Assembly: GCF_030145815.1 (NCBI RefSeq)
Contig: NZ_JAIXHL010000027.1
Span: forward strand, 1-54,720
Direction: 5' to 3'
From: Sphingomonas sp.
Lineage (GTDB): Bacteria; Pseudomonadota; Alphaproteobacteria; Sphingomonadales; Sphingomonadaceae
Length of the DNA: 54,720 bases
In this document: positions 40,257-48,499 of the stretch, piece by piece
Numbering within the stretch: position 1 is the stretch's first letter
Layout: every line of letters begins with the position of its first letter
The notes under the pieces: generated by a model
Told to the model about the DNA's origin: nothing
What the model saw: only the letters and a program-made list of their open reading frames with translations
The model's database searches: none
Program-made: the position numbers and the translations under genes

Positions 40257-41117
40257 ATGTGCGACGATCTGACCAACGCGGATAATGAACAGCTGATCAA
40301 GGGCATGAGCCGGCGTGAATTTGGCGCGGCGGCGGGCGCGGCGGGGCTGATGGCGTTGTTGCCGACCCCGGCCAATGCGATGGGCATCCAGTCGACCGAT
40401 GTGACGTTCAAGACCCCCGACGGGACCGCCGATGGCTATTATGCCGCGCCGAACAAGGGCAGGCACCCGGCGGTGCTGGTGTGGCCCGACGTGATGGGCC
40501 TGCGCCCCGCTTTCCGCCAGATGGGCGAGCGGCTGGCGCAATCGGGCTTTGCGGTGCTGACGATCAATCCGTTCTACCGGTCGGTGAAGGGGCGGTTCCT
40601 GCAGCCGGGCGAAAGCTATGCGACGCCGAGCGTGCGCGAGAAGATCGGGCCGTGGCGCGCGCTGCTGACCCCCGATGCGGTGGTGCGCGACGCGACTGCG
40701 GCGGTGGCCTGGCTCGACGGGCAACGCGCGGTGGACAAGAAGCGCGGGGTCGGCACCACCGGTTACTGCATGGGCGGGCCGTTCACGATGCGCACCGCCG
40801 CCGCGCTGCCCGACCGGGTCAAGGCCGGCGGGTCGTTCCATGGCGGGGGCCTGGCCACCGACAAGCCGGACAGCCCCAACCTGCTGGTGCCCAAGATGAA
40901 GGCACGGTTCCTGGTCGCGGTCGCGGAAAATGACGACAAGCGCAATCCGGGCGAGAAGGAATTGGTGCGCAAGGCGTTTGCCGATGCCGGGCTGGCGGCG
41001 GAGATCGAGGTGTATCCGGCGATGCACGGATGGTGCCCGCCGGACAGCCAGGTCTATGATCAGGTGCAGGCGGAGAAGGCGTGGGCGCGGTTGCTGGAGA
41101 CGTTCAAGGGGCTGTGA
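40257..41117 (+). CDS. Dienelactone hydrolase family protein, Tat-exported
   Basis: A 286-aa alpha/beta hydrolase. The N-terminus carries a twin-arginine signal (SRREFGAAAGAAGLMALLP, cleavage near ANA-M), so the folded enzyme is sent to the periplasm. The triad is C171 (TGYCMGGPF), D226 or D227 (AENDDKRNP) and H257 (AMHGWCP), the true cysteine-type dienelactone hydrolase set, unlike the serine-type relative at 24037-24885. It is 45 bp after the MBL-fold gene and likely co-transcribed. The substrate is unknown; hydrolysis of a lactone or ester is expected. Confidence 0.9.
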   Translation: MCDDLTNADNEQLIKGMSRREFGAAAGAAGLMALLPTPANAMGIQSTDVTFKTPDGTADGYYAAPNKGRHPAVLVWPDVMGLRPAFRQMGERLAQSGFAVLTINPFYRSVKGRFLQPGESYATPSVREKIGPWRALLTPDAVVRDATAAVAWLDGQRAVDKKRGVGTTGYCMGGPFTMRTAAALPDRVKAGGSFHGGGLATDKPDSPNLLVPKMKARFLVAVAENDDKRNPGEKELVRKAFADAGLAAEIEVYPAMHGWCPPDSQVYDQVQAEKAWARLLETFKGL

Positions 41118-41126
41118 GGCGCGACT

Positions 41127-41263
41127 GATCCTCCCCCGCCAGGGGGAGGTGTCGCCGGAGGCGGCGGAGGGGGAGGGCCGCTGTGTCCTCTCCTTTTGAG
41201 CGGCTACCCTTCCGCCCCCTCCGTCACGCTGCGCGTGCCACCTCCCCCTGGCGGGGGAGGATT
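41127..41263. repeat. Composite palindromic repeat, copy 7
   Basis: About 137 bp, left arm ATCCTCCCCCGCCAGGGGGA and right arm CACCTCCCCCTGGCGGGGGA, with GGAGGCGGCGG and CCGTCACGCTGCGCGTG modules inside. It lies between two same-strand genes (hydrolase and GST). Confidence 0.85.
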
Positions 41264-41330
41264 ACTTTGCGCTTGACCGACGGCTCGAACTCGTTCCTAT
41301 TTTGTTCTCAATCGACTCGGAGGGATAACG

Positions 41331-41957
41331 ATGGCGATCACGCTCTATACCAACCCGATGTCGCGCGGACGGATCGCGCGCTGGGCACTCGAGGAAGCGG
41401 GGGCCGAGTATGACACGGTGGTCATCGATTACGGCCCCCGTTCGCCCGAATTTCTGGCGGTAAACGCGATGGGGAAGGTGCCGACGATCATCCATGACGG
41501 CGTGGTGGTGACCGAGTGCGCTGCGATCTGTGCCTATCTGGCCGACGCGTTTCCTGCAGCCAGGCTCGCCCCGCCGGTGGATGCGCGCGGGGCCTATTAT
41601 CGCTGGTTGTTCTTTGCCGCCGGACCGCTGGAGCAGGCGGTGACGAGCCGGTCGATGGGCTGGGAGGTCGGCGACGATCCGCAGAAGCAGGGGATGGTCG
41701 GCTTCGGCAATTACGACCGCACGATCGACGCGCTGGAGGCAGCGGTGCGCGCAGCGGGTGACGGCTGGCTGGCGGCGGATCATTTTACGGCGGCGGATCT
41801 CTATGTTGGTGCGCATCTGGGCTGGGGATTGCAGTTTGGGTCGATCCCGAAGCGCGACTCCTTCGCGGCGTTCGTTGAGCGGGTGCAGGCGCGTGAGGCG
41901 GCGCAGCGGGCCAATGCGCTGGACGATGCGCTGATGCCGGCACCGGCGGCGGGGTGA
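41331..41957 (+). CDS. Glutathione S-transferase family protein
   Basis: A 208-aa GST. N-terminal thioredoxin-like domain: LYTNPMSRGRIARWALEEAG, then NAMGKVPTII (cis-proline) and VTECAAICAYLADAF for glutathione contact. The all-helical C-terminal domain contains FTAADLYVGAHLGWGLQFG. S11 in NPMSRG is the likely activating residue. The start is ATGGCGATC at 41331 behind GGAGG. It is a cytoplasmic detoxification-type enzyme; no specific substrate can be told. It ends at a composite repeat before the convergent asparagine-synthase-like gene. Confidence 0.9.
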   Translation: MAITLYTNPMSRGRIARWALEEAGAEYDTVVIDYGPRSPEFLAVNAMGKVPTIIHDGVVVTECAAICAYLADAFPAARLAPPVDARGAYYRWLFFAAGPLEQAVTSRSMGWEVGDDPQKQGMVGFGNYDRTIDALEAAVRAAGDGWLAADHFTAADLYVGAHLGWGLQFGSIPKRDSFAAFVERVQAREAAQRANALDDALMPAPAAG

Positions 41958-41961
41958 TCCA

Positions 41962-42129
41962 ATTCCTCCCCCAGCTTGCTGGGGGAGGGGGACCGCCCGC
42001 GCAGCGGGTGGTGGAGGGGCTGCCCCGCAGAGGGCAGAGTTTTGCCGAACCGTTTCCGCCCTCTCCGAAGGCGGCCCCTCCGTCAGCGCTGCGCGCTGCC
42101 ACCTCCCCCAGCAAGCTGGGGGAGGAATT
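41962..42129. repeat. Composite palindromic repeat, copy 8
   Basis: About 168 bp exactly filling the space between convergent stop codons at 41957 and 42132. Left arm TTCCTCCCCCAGCTTGCTGG, centre AGAGTTTTGCCG, right arm CCCCCAGCAAGCTGGGGGAG. It is a strong candidate two-way terminator. Confidence 0.88.
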
Positions 42130-42131
42130 GG

Positions 42132-43877
42132 TCACCCCACTACCCGCGAACCCAGCTTTGCCGCGAGATATTCGAGATTGGCGATGCGGCGCCACACGGC
42201 GCTGTCGTTGATCGCGGATGGGTTGAAGAAGCGGCGCATCGCGGGGAAATCGAGGTCGATCACCCGGCTCATGTAATCGGGGGTGAGCGTGCCGCCATGC
42301 TCGTCGCCCATCGCGCCGAGGCGGCGGCGCAGCGCGTAAGTGTGGCGGCGCAGCCAGACCGGGCGGATGCGGGTGAGCCATTCGGTGCGGCGGTGGGCGA
42401 GATTGGGCGGGCCGGTAAAGTCGTGGCCATAGGCCGATGGCTGGGCGGCGAGGACCGGGTCGATCGCGTTGAGCAACGCTGCCTCGAACCGCCCGGCATA
42501 TTTGAGCGGCATGGGCAGCGTCATCGCCTCTGCCACGACGCGATGGTCGAGGAAGGGCATGAGGTATGGGCTGAACCGCGCCTCGAGACTGATCTCGCGC
42601 CCGAACAAGGCGCGGCAGCGGATGCGCGGGTAGATTTGCTCGACGCGGTTGCGGGCGAGCTTGCCGGTCGCGTCGGGCGGGGCGAGCGATGCGGCGATCT
42701 TGCCCGCGATCGCGTCGATGAAGCCGCGCGGATCGAAGCGGTCGGTGGCGTCGGCGGGAGTGAAGCGCGCGAAGAAGGTCTGCGCGATGTCGTGCGCGGT
42801 GAAGCGGCGATCGGGAAGGTAGAAGAAGTTGCGGTAAATCTCACCGCACCCACCCGACACGGCGAGCGCACCATCGGCGTGGCGGGCAAGCTGAGCCGCG
42901 CCGTTGGTGCCGTTGTCGAAAATATTGCCGAAGGTCGGCAGCCCGTCGAACTGGTGGAAATTGCGCGCGACCAAATCCGGGAAGGCGTCGGGCGGGACGA
43001 CGCCGTCTTCCTTGTCGAGCCATTCGATCGGGAAGCCGAGTTCGGCGCCGATGTGCTGGGCGATCACGACATCCTCGTCGCCCGGAACGCCATAGACATA
43101 GAGATGTGGGTCGCAGCCCCGCGCGCGCAACGCAGCGAGGACGAGGCGCGAGTCGAGCCCGCCCGACAATGGCGCGCGGACATGGCCGTCCAGCGCATCG
43201 ACATGCGCGCCGACGATGGCGAGCAGGCGGTCGCGGTGGCGGGCAATGCGGTCGGGCAGCGCGTTGTGACTCGGCGCGGCGGGCAAGGGCTTGGCGATGC
43301 TGTGGCGGACGGTGCCGGTCGCGGTCAGTTCGACCACGCTGTTGGGCGACAGGGTCTTGAGCTGTTCGAACACCGTGTCGTCGCCGACCGGCATGACGTT
43401 GAACGCGAGTTCATACACGCCCTGCGCGTCGAAGCTCAGGCGCGGGAGCGCGCGCGCGGCGGCGAGGAAGGTCGTGGCGAAGACGCGGTCGCCGGTGTCG
43501 TGGAACAGCTGGAACGCGGAGAAATAGTCGCCGAACAGGAAGTTTTGGCCATTGCGGCGGACGAGCGCGACGAACTGTCCGCCGAGCCGGTCCCAGTCGA
43601 GCGCCAGCGGGTCCATCGCCAGCAATGCGGCAAGCGCGGCTTCGCCCATCTTGCCGTCCGCCACCAGCGTCCCCGCGATCGCCACAAGGTCGTCGCCGCG
43701 CTGGAGCAGGGATGTCGGCCCCGCGATGATGTGCCCGGCGTGGAGCAAGGTCCAGCCGGGGAGGGCAAGCTCGGTGGGCTCGGGAAAGCCCTGTTCGCCC
43801 AGCACCGCGCGCGCCTCGCCCAGCGCCGCTTCGGCGAAGCGTGGGTCATCGTTCCGGATAAGAAACAGGCTGGCCAT
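42132..43877 (-). CDS. Asparagine synthase-related protein lacking the glutaminase cysteine
   Basis: A 581-aa two-domain protein. The N-terminal part has the fold of an Ntn glutaminase domain (GQFVALVRRNG; FGDYFSAFQLFH), but it begins MASLFLIRND, with no Cys2, so it cannot take ammonia from glutamine. The C-terminal synthetase domain keeps the PP-loop SGGLDS (238-243) and VSGGCGEIYRNFFY, so it should still adenylate a carboxylate. Such variants act in lasso-peptide, beta-lactam or polysaccharide pathways using other nucleophiles. It lies beside exosortase A-type polysaccharide genes, which suggests amide formation on a glycan or lipid, by inference. Confidence 0.85.
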   Translation of the reverse strand: MASLFLIRNDDPRFAEAALGEARAVLGEQGFPEPTELALPGWTLLHAGHIIAGPTSLLQRGDDLVAIAGTLVADGKMGEAALAALLAMDPLALDWDRLGGQFVALVRRNGQNFLFGDYFSAFQLFHDTGDRVFATTFLAAARALPRLSFDAQGVYELAFNVMPVGDDTVFEQLKTLSPNSVVELTATGTVRHSIAKPLPAAPSHNALPDRIARHRDRLLAIVGAHVDALDGHVRAPLSGGLDSRLVLAALRARGCDPHLYVYGVPGDEDVVIAQHIGAELGFPIEWLDKEDGVVPPDAFPDLVARNFHQFDGLPTFGNIFDNGTNGAAQLARHADGALAVSGGCGEIYRNFFYLPDRRFTAHDIAQTFFARFTPADATDRFDPRGFIDAIAGKIAASLAPPDATGKLARNRVEQIYPRIRCRALFGREISLEARFSPYLMPFLDHRVVAEAMTLPMPLKYAGRFEAALLNAIDPVLAAQPSAYGHDFTGPPNLAHRRTEWLTRIRPVWLRRHTYALRRRLGAMGDEHGGTLTPDYMSRVIDLDFPAMRRFFNPSAINDSAVWRRIANLEYLAAKLGSRVVG

Positions 43878-43888
43878 GGTCGCGCTTA

Positions 43889-44154
43889 GGGCCTCAACTC
43901 AAGTGGAACGGGGTCGAGACGGAGCGGATTTTGGCGCAGGGCGAGGAGCGAGGAGGGAGCGATGCAGAGGCATCGTGACCGACGAGTGACGATGCCATGC
44001 GCCAAAAGGCGCCCGCCGCTACGCGGTTGCCAAAGCAGGGCCACCGGACGGCGTCGCTTGCTTGCGCGTAGCTCTGCTACGCGACTGCGCTGCGCTCCTG
44101 GCCGGTGGCCCTGCTTTGGCAATCTCGATCCCCGTTCCACTTGAGTTGAGACCC
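43889..44154. repeat. Nested inverted-repeat element, about 265 bp
   Basis: Outer perfect 21-bp arms at 43893-43913 and 44130-44150, extended imperfectly by TTA(A)GGG outside and TCGAGA inside. Left branch: TTTTGGCGCA (43929-43938) with TGCGCCAAAA (43998-44007). Inside it, CGATGC (43960-43965) can pair with GCATCG (43970-43975), or GGCATCGT (43969-43976) with ACGATGCC (43989-43996), two exclusive folds. Right branch: perfect 21-bp arms at 44027-44047 and 44102-44122 enclosing an 8-bp hairpin CGCGTAGC/GCTACGCG (44065-44083). It fills the gap between two same-strand genes and shows no coding frame. Confidence 0.9.
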
Positions 44155-44162
44155 TTAACCGA

Positions 44163-45524
44163 TCACGCCGCCGCAGGCGCGGGGGAAACGCGCTTCTTGC
44201 CCATCGGACGGATGCCTTCCTCGGCCCGCTTGCGCGCGAGATAGGTGTCGAGGCCGATCTGCGCGCCGACCAGCATATAGACGAACGGGTTGAGCGCGAT
44301 GCCAACGAACAGCGACCCGAACAGATAGATGATATGCCCATGCTGAAGCGCGGTGGCGAGCGGGGCGATCCACGCCTTGTCCGGGGGTACGTCGCGATAG
44401 CGGCGGCGCAGCACCTCCATGCGCAAAATACCGCCCAGATGGATCATCAGCCACAGGATGAAGCCCGGCCAGCCCTGTTCGCCGAGCATCTCGAAAAAGG
44501 CCGAGTGATAGGCGCGCGACTTGTCGATTTCGGGCGTGCGCACGACGGTGCGGCTGGCGCCTTCGCCGATAATTTCGATCTTGTCGTACTTGATCTCGTT
44601 CTGGCGATAGGCTTCGAAACCGCCGCCCAGCGGGTGGGTCTTGACGTATTCCCAGGTCCATTTCCACACCTCGATCCGGGTCGAGGCGCTGGCGTCGGAC
44701 TGATAGGTCGAGATGGTCCCCATCCGCTCGGTAAAGCTGGCGGGGAGGAACGGGACCGACGCGACGGCGAGGAAGCCCGCACCCGCGATGTAGAGGATGC
44801 GCCGCTTGACGTCGCGCAGCATCAGCACCGCGAGCAGGCCGATGCACAAGAGGCCGGTGCGCGCCTGAGTCCCCACCGGCATCAGCAGGCAGGCGAAGAT
44901 CAGGGCATAGCCGAACGCCTTCACGCGCCAGTCGGGCGGGAAGATCGTGCCGTATTTGGTGAACCACAGGATCAGCGGGATCAGGCAGATCGACACGGCT
45001 GAGATGATGCTGCCTTCGAACAGGCCGCTATTATTGTCGACGATCAGCTTGAGCTGGCCATAGCCGCCGCCGCCCAGCGCAGTCTTGACCCCGCCCGCGA
45101 TGATGATCGTCGCGACCGAGAGCAGCATGAACAGCAACAGCGCCTCGATCCTCAGGCGTGTGCGCAACGTGAGGGGAAGGAAGATCGCGAAGGCCAGCGC
45201 CTTCCACACCCAGTCCCACTTATACACCGCGTCGATCGGGAAATCGGCGTTGATCGTGGTGTAGTAGCACCAGCCGAGCAGAGCGAGCATCAGCCCCTGT
45301 CGCGGGGCAACGCGCATGTCGCGCTTGTCGTCCATCGCGGCCCAGGACAGCACCGCGAACCCCACCGCCATCGCCGAAATCGGGAAGGCGTTGAGCAGGA
45401 AATAGCTCATCCGCTGGGGCGAAACGATGTCGATATAGACATAGGCGAGCACGAACAGGAACGGCCGACGCAGGCCGAGCGCGAAGATGGCTCCCAGAAA
45501 TGCGATGAAGGCGAGATCACGCAC
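44163..45524 (-). CDS. O-glycosylation ligase, exosortase A system type
   Basis: A 453-aa polytopic membrane protein of the Wzy/O-ligase group with the N-terminal domain typical of the exosortase A-associated ligase. Family landmarks: VRDLAFIAFLGAIFALGLRR, then YVYIDIVSPQRMSY at the start, GTQARTGLLCI in the core and a periplasmic loop with HPLGGGFEAYR and YHSAFFEMLGEQGWPGF. It joins an oligosaccharide to a carrier or protein at the outer face of the inner membrane. I place the start at the GTG at 45524, since family members begin with M-R-D-L; the ATG at 45581 would add 19 unconserved residues and overlap the small gene upstream. Confidence 0.88.
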   Translation of the reverse strand: MRDLAFIAFLGAIFALGLRRPFLFVLAYVYIDIVSPQRMSYFLLNAFPISAMAVGFAVLSWAAMDDKRDMRVAPRQGLMLALLGWCYYTTINADFPIDAVYKWDWVWKALAFAIFLPLTLRTRLRIEALLLFMLLSVATIIIAGGVKTALGGGGYGQLKLIVDNNSGLFEGSIISAVSICLIPLILWFTKYGTIFPPDWRVKAFGYALIFACLLMPVGTQARTGLLCIGLLAVLMLRDVKRRILYIAGAGFLAVASVPFLPASFTERMGTISTYQSDASASTRIEVWKWTWEYVKTHPLGGGFEAYRQNEIKYDKIEIIGEGASRTVVRTPEIDKSRAYHSAFFEMLGEQGWPGFILWLMIHLGGILRMEVLRRRYRDVPPDKAWIAPLATALQHGHIIYLFGSLFVGIALNPFVYMLVGAQIGLDTYLARKRAEEGIRPMGKKRVSPAPAAA

Positions 45525-45663
45525 CGGGGCGTTTCCAGCCGCGCTTGGGCGGAAGCGGCTTGCCATCCGCACTGTCGTCATCGACCGCCGGGCTGTTCAC
45601 CAGACGCCAGGCGACGACGAGCAACAGCCCGTGGGTCAGCGCGAGAACAAGCGTGTCGATCAT
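45517..45663 (-). CDS. Small membrane protein upstream of the O-ligase, 48 aa
   Basis: A short frame coding for one hydrophobic helix (MIDTLVLALTHGLLLVVAWR) and a basic, proline-rich tail (PLPPKRGWKRPGA). Its TGA lies within the first codons of the O-ligase (GTGCGTGA), an overlap that favours real translation coupling. The ribosome-binding site is weak. It is divergent from the glycosyltransferase gene, with 65 bp between the start codons. The function is unknown; it may assist the ligase. Confidence 0.5.
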   Translation of the reverse strand: MIDTLVLALTHGLLLVVAWRLVNSPAVDDDSADGKPLPPKRGWKRPGA

Positions 45664-45728
45664 CGTGATGCGGGGATAGCCGCTTCCGGTTGACGGGCCG
45701 TTAAGTGATCGCGTGGCAAGGACTGGCC

Positions 45729-46970
45729 ATGCGGATCCTGCACGTCCTCGACCATTCGCTGCCGTTGCACAGCGGCTATACCTTTCGCACGCGCGCGATC
45801 CTGAAGGCGCAGATGGAGCGCGGCTGGACCGTCGCGGGGGTGACCGGGCCGCGGTACCATACCGGGGATGCGCCGTTCGAGACGCTCGACGGGATCGATT
45901 TTCATCGCACGAAGCAGATGCGCCGATTGCCGCCGGTCGTCGGCGAACTGGCGGAGATCGCTTCGTTCGCGCGGCGGATCGGGGAGGTGGTCGAGCGGTT
46001 TCGGCCGGACATCCTGCATGCACACTCGCCGGTGATCGATCCGCTGGCGGCGATGCGTGCGGCGAAGCGCTATGGCTTGCCTTTGCTCTACGAGATCCGC
46101 GCCTTCTGGGAGGATGCGGCGGTCGGCAACGGGACCGGGACCGAGGGGTCCGCAAAATATCGCGCGATCCGCGGGCTTGAGACCTGGGCGGCGCGGCGCG
46201 TGGATGCGGTGGCGGTGATCTGTGAAGGGCTGAAGCGCGACCTGATCGCGCGCGGGATCGATGCGGGCAAGATCATGGTGTCGCCCAATGGCGTCGACCT
46301 GCACCTGTTCGGCGATCCGGTACCGCGCGACGCGGCGCTCGCGGCGCAGCTGGGGCTGGAGGGGGCCGACACGATCGGGTTCATCGGCAGCTTCTACGAT
46401 TATGAGGGGCTGGACGATCTGATCGCGGCGATGCCGGCCTTGCTGGCACAGCGGCCCAAGGCGCGGCTGGTGATGGTCGGCGGCGGACCGATGGAACAGG
46501 CACTGCGCGCGCAGGCGGCGGCGTCGAGCGCGGCGCACGCGATCCATTTCGTCGGGCGCGTGCCGCATGAGCAGGTCGAGCGTTATTACTCGCTGATCGA
46601 TTTGCTGGTCTATCCGCGCAAACATATGCGGCTGACCGATCTGGTGACGCCATTGAAGCCGATCGAGGCGATGGCGCAGCACCGGCTGGTCGCAGCGTCC
46701 GATGTCGGCGGGCATCGCGAGCTGATCCGGCATGGAGACACGGGGACATTGTTCCCGCCCGACGATCCGGCGGCGCTGGCGCATGCGGTGGCGGAGGTGT
46801 TCGCTGATCGCTCCGGCTGGGACGCGCAAAAAATGCGGGCGCGGCAATGGGTCGAGCGCGAGCGTAACTGGTCGTCAAACATTTCACGCTACGAACCTGT
46901 TTACCAAAGATTGATCGACGCCCGATCACGGGAATCCAAATGGTTGCGTACGCCCTCGTTCAACGTCTGA
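45729..46970 (+). CDS. Exosortase A-associated glycosyltransferase, GT4 fold
   Basis: A 413-aa GT-B retaining glycosyltransferase. MRILHVLDHSLPLHSGYTFR is the hallmark opening of the PEP-CTERM/exosortase A-associated family (TIGR04063). The C-terminal domain has VSPNGVDLHLF, IGFIGSFYDYEGLDDLI and the nucleotide-sugar region PLKPIEAMAQHR with GHREL. It acts at the cytoplasmic face of the membrane in exopolysaccharide assembly. AAGGA lies 6 nt before the ATG at 45729. Its end overlaps the next gene by 31 nt. Confidence 0.92.
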   Translation: MRILHVLDHSLPLHSGYTFRTRAILKAQMERGWTVAGVTGPRYHTGDAPFETLDGIDFHRTKQMRRLPPVVGELAEIASFARRIGEVVERFRPDILHAHSPVIDPLAAMRAAKRYGLPLLYEIRAFWEDAAVGNGTGTEGSAKYRAIRGLETWAARRVDAVAVICEGLKRDLIARGIDAGKIMVSPNGVDLHLFGDPVPRDAALAAQLGLEGADTIGFIGSFYDYEGLDDLIAAMPALLAQRPKARLVMVGGGPMEQALRAQAAASSAAHAIHFVGRVPHEQVERYYSLIDLLVYPRKHMRLTDLVTPLKPIEAMAQHRLVAASDVGGHRELIRHGDTGTLFPPDDPAALAHAVAEVFADRSGWDAQKMRARQWVERERNWSSNISRYEPVYQRLIDARSRESKWLRTPSFNV

Positions 46971-47854
46971 CCCCCAATGTGGCGCTTGCGCTTGCCGGTG
47001 GTGCAGGCGCGTGCGCGGTGCTGGCGAGCCTGGTGCTGCCCGGCGCGCTGCTTGAGGACATGGTGCTCGCCAGCGGGATTGCGGCGTTCGTACCAGCGGC
47101 TGAGCCGCCGCTGGGGACGACGGCGCGGCTGTGCATTGGACTGTTCACGGGCGGACTGATCGCGCTGATCGCGTGGATGGGGCTGTCGGCGCTGATCGCA
47201 TGGCTCGATTCGCGCGCACCTGACGCGGCGGGTGAGGCGCGCCCGACCGTGCGTCGCGCCGATGCGCATCCCGACGCGCGCCCGCGGGTGCCGTTGCGGG
47301 CCAGCGACCTCGACATGCCCGCACTCGATCCGGTCCCGGCGGTGGAGCCGGAGGTCAGCGTGGCCGATATTCTCGACCTGTCCGATGCGGCGCTGCCTGA
47401 AGAGCCGGTGATCGCGATGGGGCCGCCGTCCGAGGGGCGGCCGATCCATGCGCCGCTGCCTGAAGTGCAGGAGCTGCCCGCCGATTTCGATCAGCCACTC
47501 GCGGCGTTCGATCCCTATGCCATTCCCGCGGTGCCGATGGCGCCCCCGCCCCCGGTGCGCCCGCTGCGCCGCCGTGCCGCGCGTGCGCCGATCTTTGACG
47601 ATGGTGAGCGGTTCGAGACGTTCGAGCTGACCCCGCCGGTGCGGCCGACGCCGGAGCCTGTGGTTGCGCCCGAGCCGGAAGTGGCAGCGCCGATCACCGC
47701 CCCGCAGACCGAGGCGAGCGTGCAGGCGTTGCTCGACCGGCTTGAGCGTGGGCTGACCAAGTTCGCACCACCCCCGCCAGAGCCGGCTCCCGATCCCAAG
47801 CGCAAGCTTGAGGACACGCTGTCCGAACTGCGCCGGATGGCGATGCGGGCATAG
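46940..47854 (+). CDS. Membrane-anchored proline-rich hypothetical protein
   Basis: A 304-aa protein: two N-terminal helices (VALALAGGAGACAVLASLVL and GLFTGGLIALIAWMGLSALI) followed by a long acidic and proline-rich region (VPMAPPPPVRPLRRR; PTPEPVVAPEPEVAAP) and a short C-terminal helix (VQALLDRLERGLTKF; LEDTLSELRRMAMRA). The tail is presumably cytoplasmic or periplasmic linker. It overlaps the glycosyltransferase by 31 nt, so it is probably part of the polysaccharide operon. No family is recognised. Confidence 0.8.
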   Translation: MVAYALVQRLTPNVALALAGGAGACAVLASLVLPGALLEDMVLASGIAAFVPAAEPPLGTTARLCIGLFTGGLIALIAWMGLSALIAWLDSRAPDAAGEARPTVRRADAHPDARPRVPLRASDLDMPALDPVPAVEPEVSVADILDLSDAALPEEPVIAMGPPSEGRPIHAPLPEVQELPADFDQPLAAFDPYAIPAVPMAPPPPVRPLRRRAARAPIFDDGERFETFELTPPVRPTPEPVVAPEPEVAAPITAPQTEASVQALLDRLERGLTKFAPPPPEPAPDPKRKLEDTLSELRRMAMRA

Positions 47855-47863
47855 GTTTTGCTA

Positions 47864-47884
47864 CCCCTCCCTGAAAGGGAGGGG
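47864..47884. terminator. Bidirectional hairpin terminator
   Basis: Perfect 9-bp stem CCCCTCCCT (47864-47872) and AGGGAGGGG (47876-47884) with loop GAA, between convergent stops at 47854 and 47893. Related in sequence to the palindrome at 31348-31369. Confidence 0.7.
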
Positions 47885-47892
47885 AAGTGAAG

Positions 47893-48207
47893 TCACCGCT
47901 CCTCCACCGTCAGCACACCGATCTTGAGCTCTACGCGGTCGCCGACGCGGGTGCGCGATTCGACGGTCAGGTCCGCGACCAGATGGCCGCGCAGCGCAAA
48001 CTCCGCCTCGGGCAGGTCGGCGATCCAGGCGTCCAGCGCCGGGGAAGGGGTAGCGGTCAGGAGCAGATCGTGGCGCGCGCCGGTGAAGGTCGCGCTGGCC
48101 CAGCGGGTCCAGCCCGCCGAGACGATCGACAGATCGATGCCGCGTTGTGCGGCATGGCGGGGCAAAGCGCGTTCGAGTAGCACGCCGGCATCGGGACCGC
48201 AGCTCAT
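47893..48207 (-). CDS. Hypothetical protein, 104 aa
   Basis: A small soluble protein. The N-terminal half starts MSCGPDAGVLLERALPRHAA, and the C-terminal half is beta-rich (SATFTGARHDLLLTA; LRGHLVADLTVESR; VELKIGVLTVEER). No known motif. Its ATG overlaps the stop of the upstream small gene as ATGA, so the two are translated together. Through that gene, it is expressed from the SOS-box promoter region at 48399-48499, which makes it a possible DNA-damage-response member, by context only. Confidence 0.75.
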   Translation of the reverse strand: MSCGPDAGVLLERALPRHAAQRGIDLSIVSAGWTRWASATFTGARHDLLLTATPSPALDAWIADLPEAEFALRGHLVADLTVESRTRVGDRVELKIGVLTVEER

Positions 48208-48398
48208 CGGCCTGCCTCCGGCGTCGGCGCGGGGCGCGCGAGTTGCGCCTCGATCCGCGCGCACAGCTCCGGGCCGGGGTCGCGGCCCTTGCGCAAATCG
48301 TCCACCAGCCGCGGATCGTTGACCGCCAGCCGCCCGAATTTGGTGCGCGGCATGCCGGTTTGCCGCAGATACCGCTCGATCCTTCCCAAAATTGCCAT
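48204..48398 (-). CDS. Small HTH-like protein, 64 aa
   Basis: A basic helical protein: LGRIERYLRQTGMPRTKFGR, then NDPRLVDDLRKGRDPGPEL and RIEAQLARP. The G-M-x-x-x-x-FG-x-x-A-x-x-DPR-x-V-x-DLR-x-GR pattern recurs in small sphingomonad proteins resembling a Cro-like helix-turn-helix. It is divergent from the S24 peptidase gene across 101 bp holding an SOS box. It may regulate that region. It is coupled (ATGA) to the gene at 47893. Confidence 0.75.
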   Translation of the reverse strand: MAILGRIERYLRQTGMPRTKFGRLAVNDPRLVDDLRKGRDPGPELCARIEAQLARPAPTPEAGR

Positions 48399-48438
48399 TG
48401 CCCTTCCTCGACTCGCGGGGCCGCTCCCCGACTCATAT

Positions 48439-48453
48439 GTTCTTTAGATGTTC
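48439..48453. promoter_or_regulatory. SOS box (LexA operator) GTTC-N7-GTTC
   Basis: GTTC-TTTAGAT-GTTC matches exactly the alphaproteobacterial LexA operator. It lies in the 101-bp divergent intergenic region between the small HTH gene and the S24 peptidase gene, so LexA could control either or both. Confidence 0.7.
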
Positions 48454-48499
48454 TCATTTCCAACTTGTCTAGGAAAAATCCTGCGACTATGGATGAAGC

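Noticed and set aside
43889..44154. Integron attC site or gene-cassette boundary
   Set aside because: Lacks the conserved core sites and spacer geometry of attC, has full-length perfect arms, and no integrase or cassette array is nearby.
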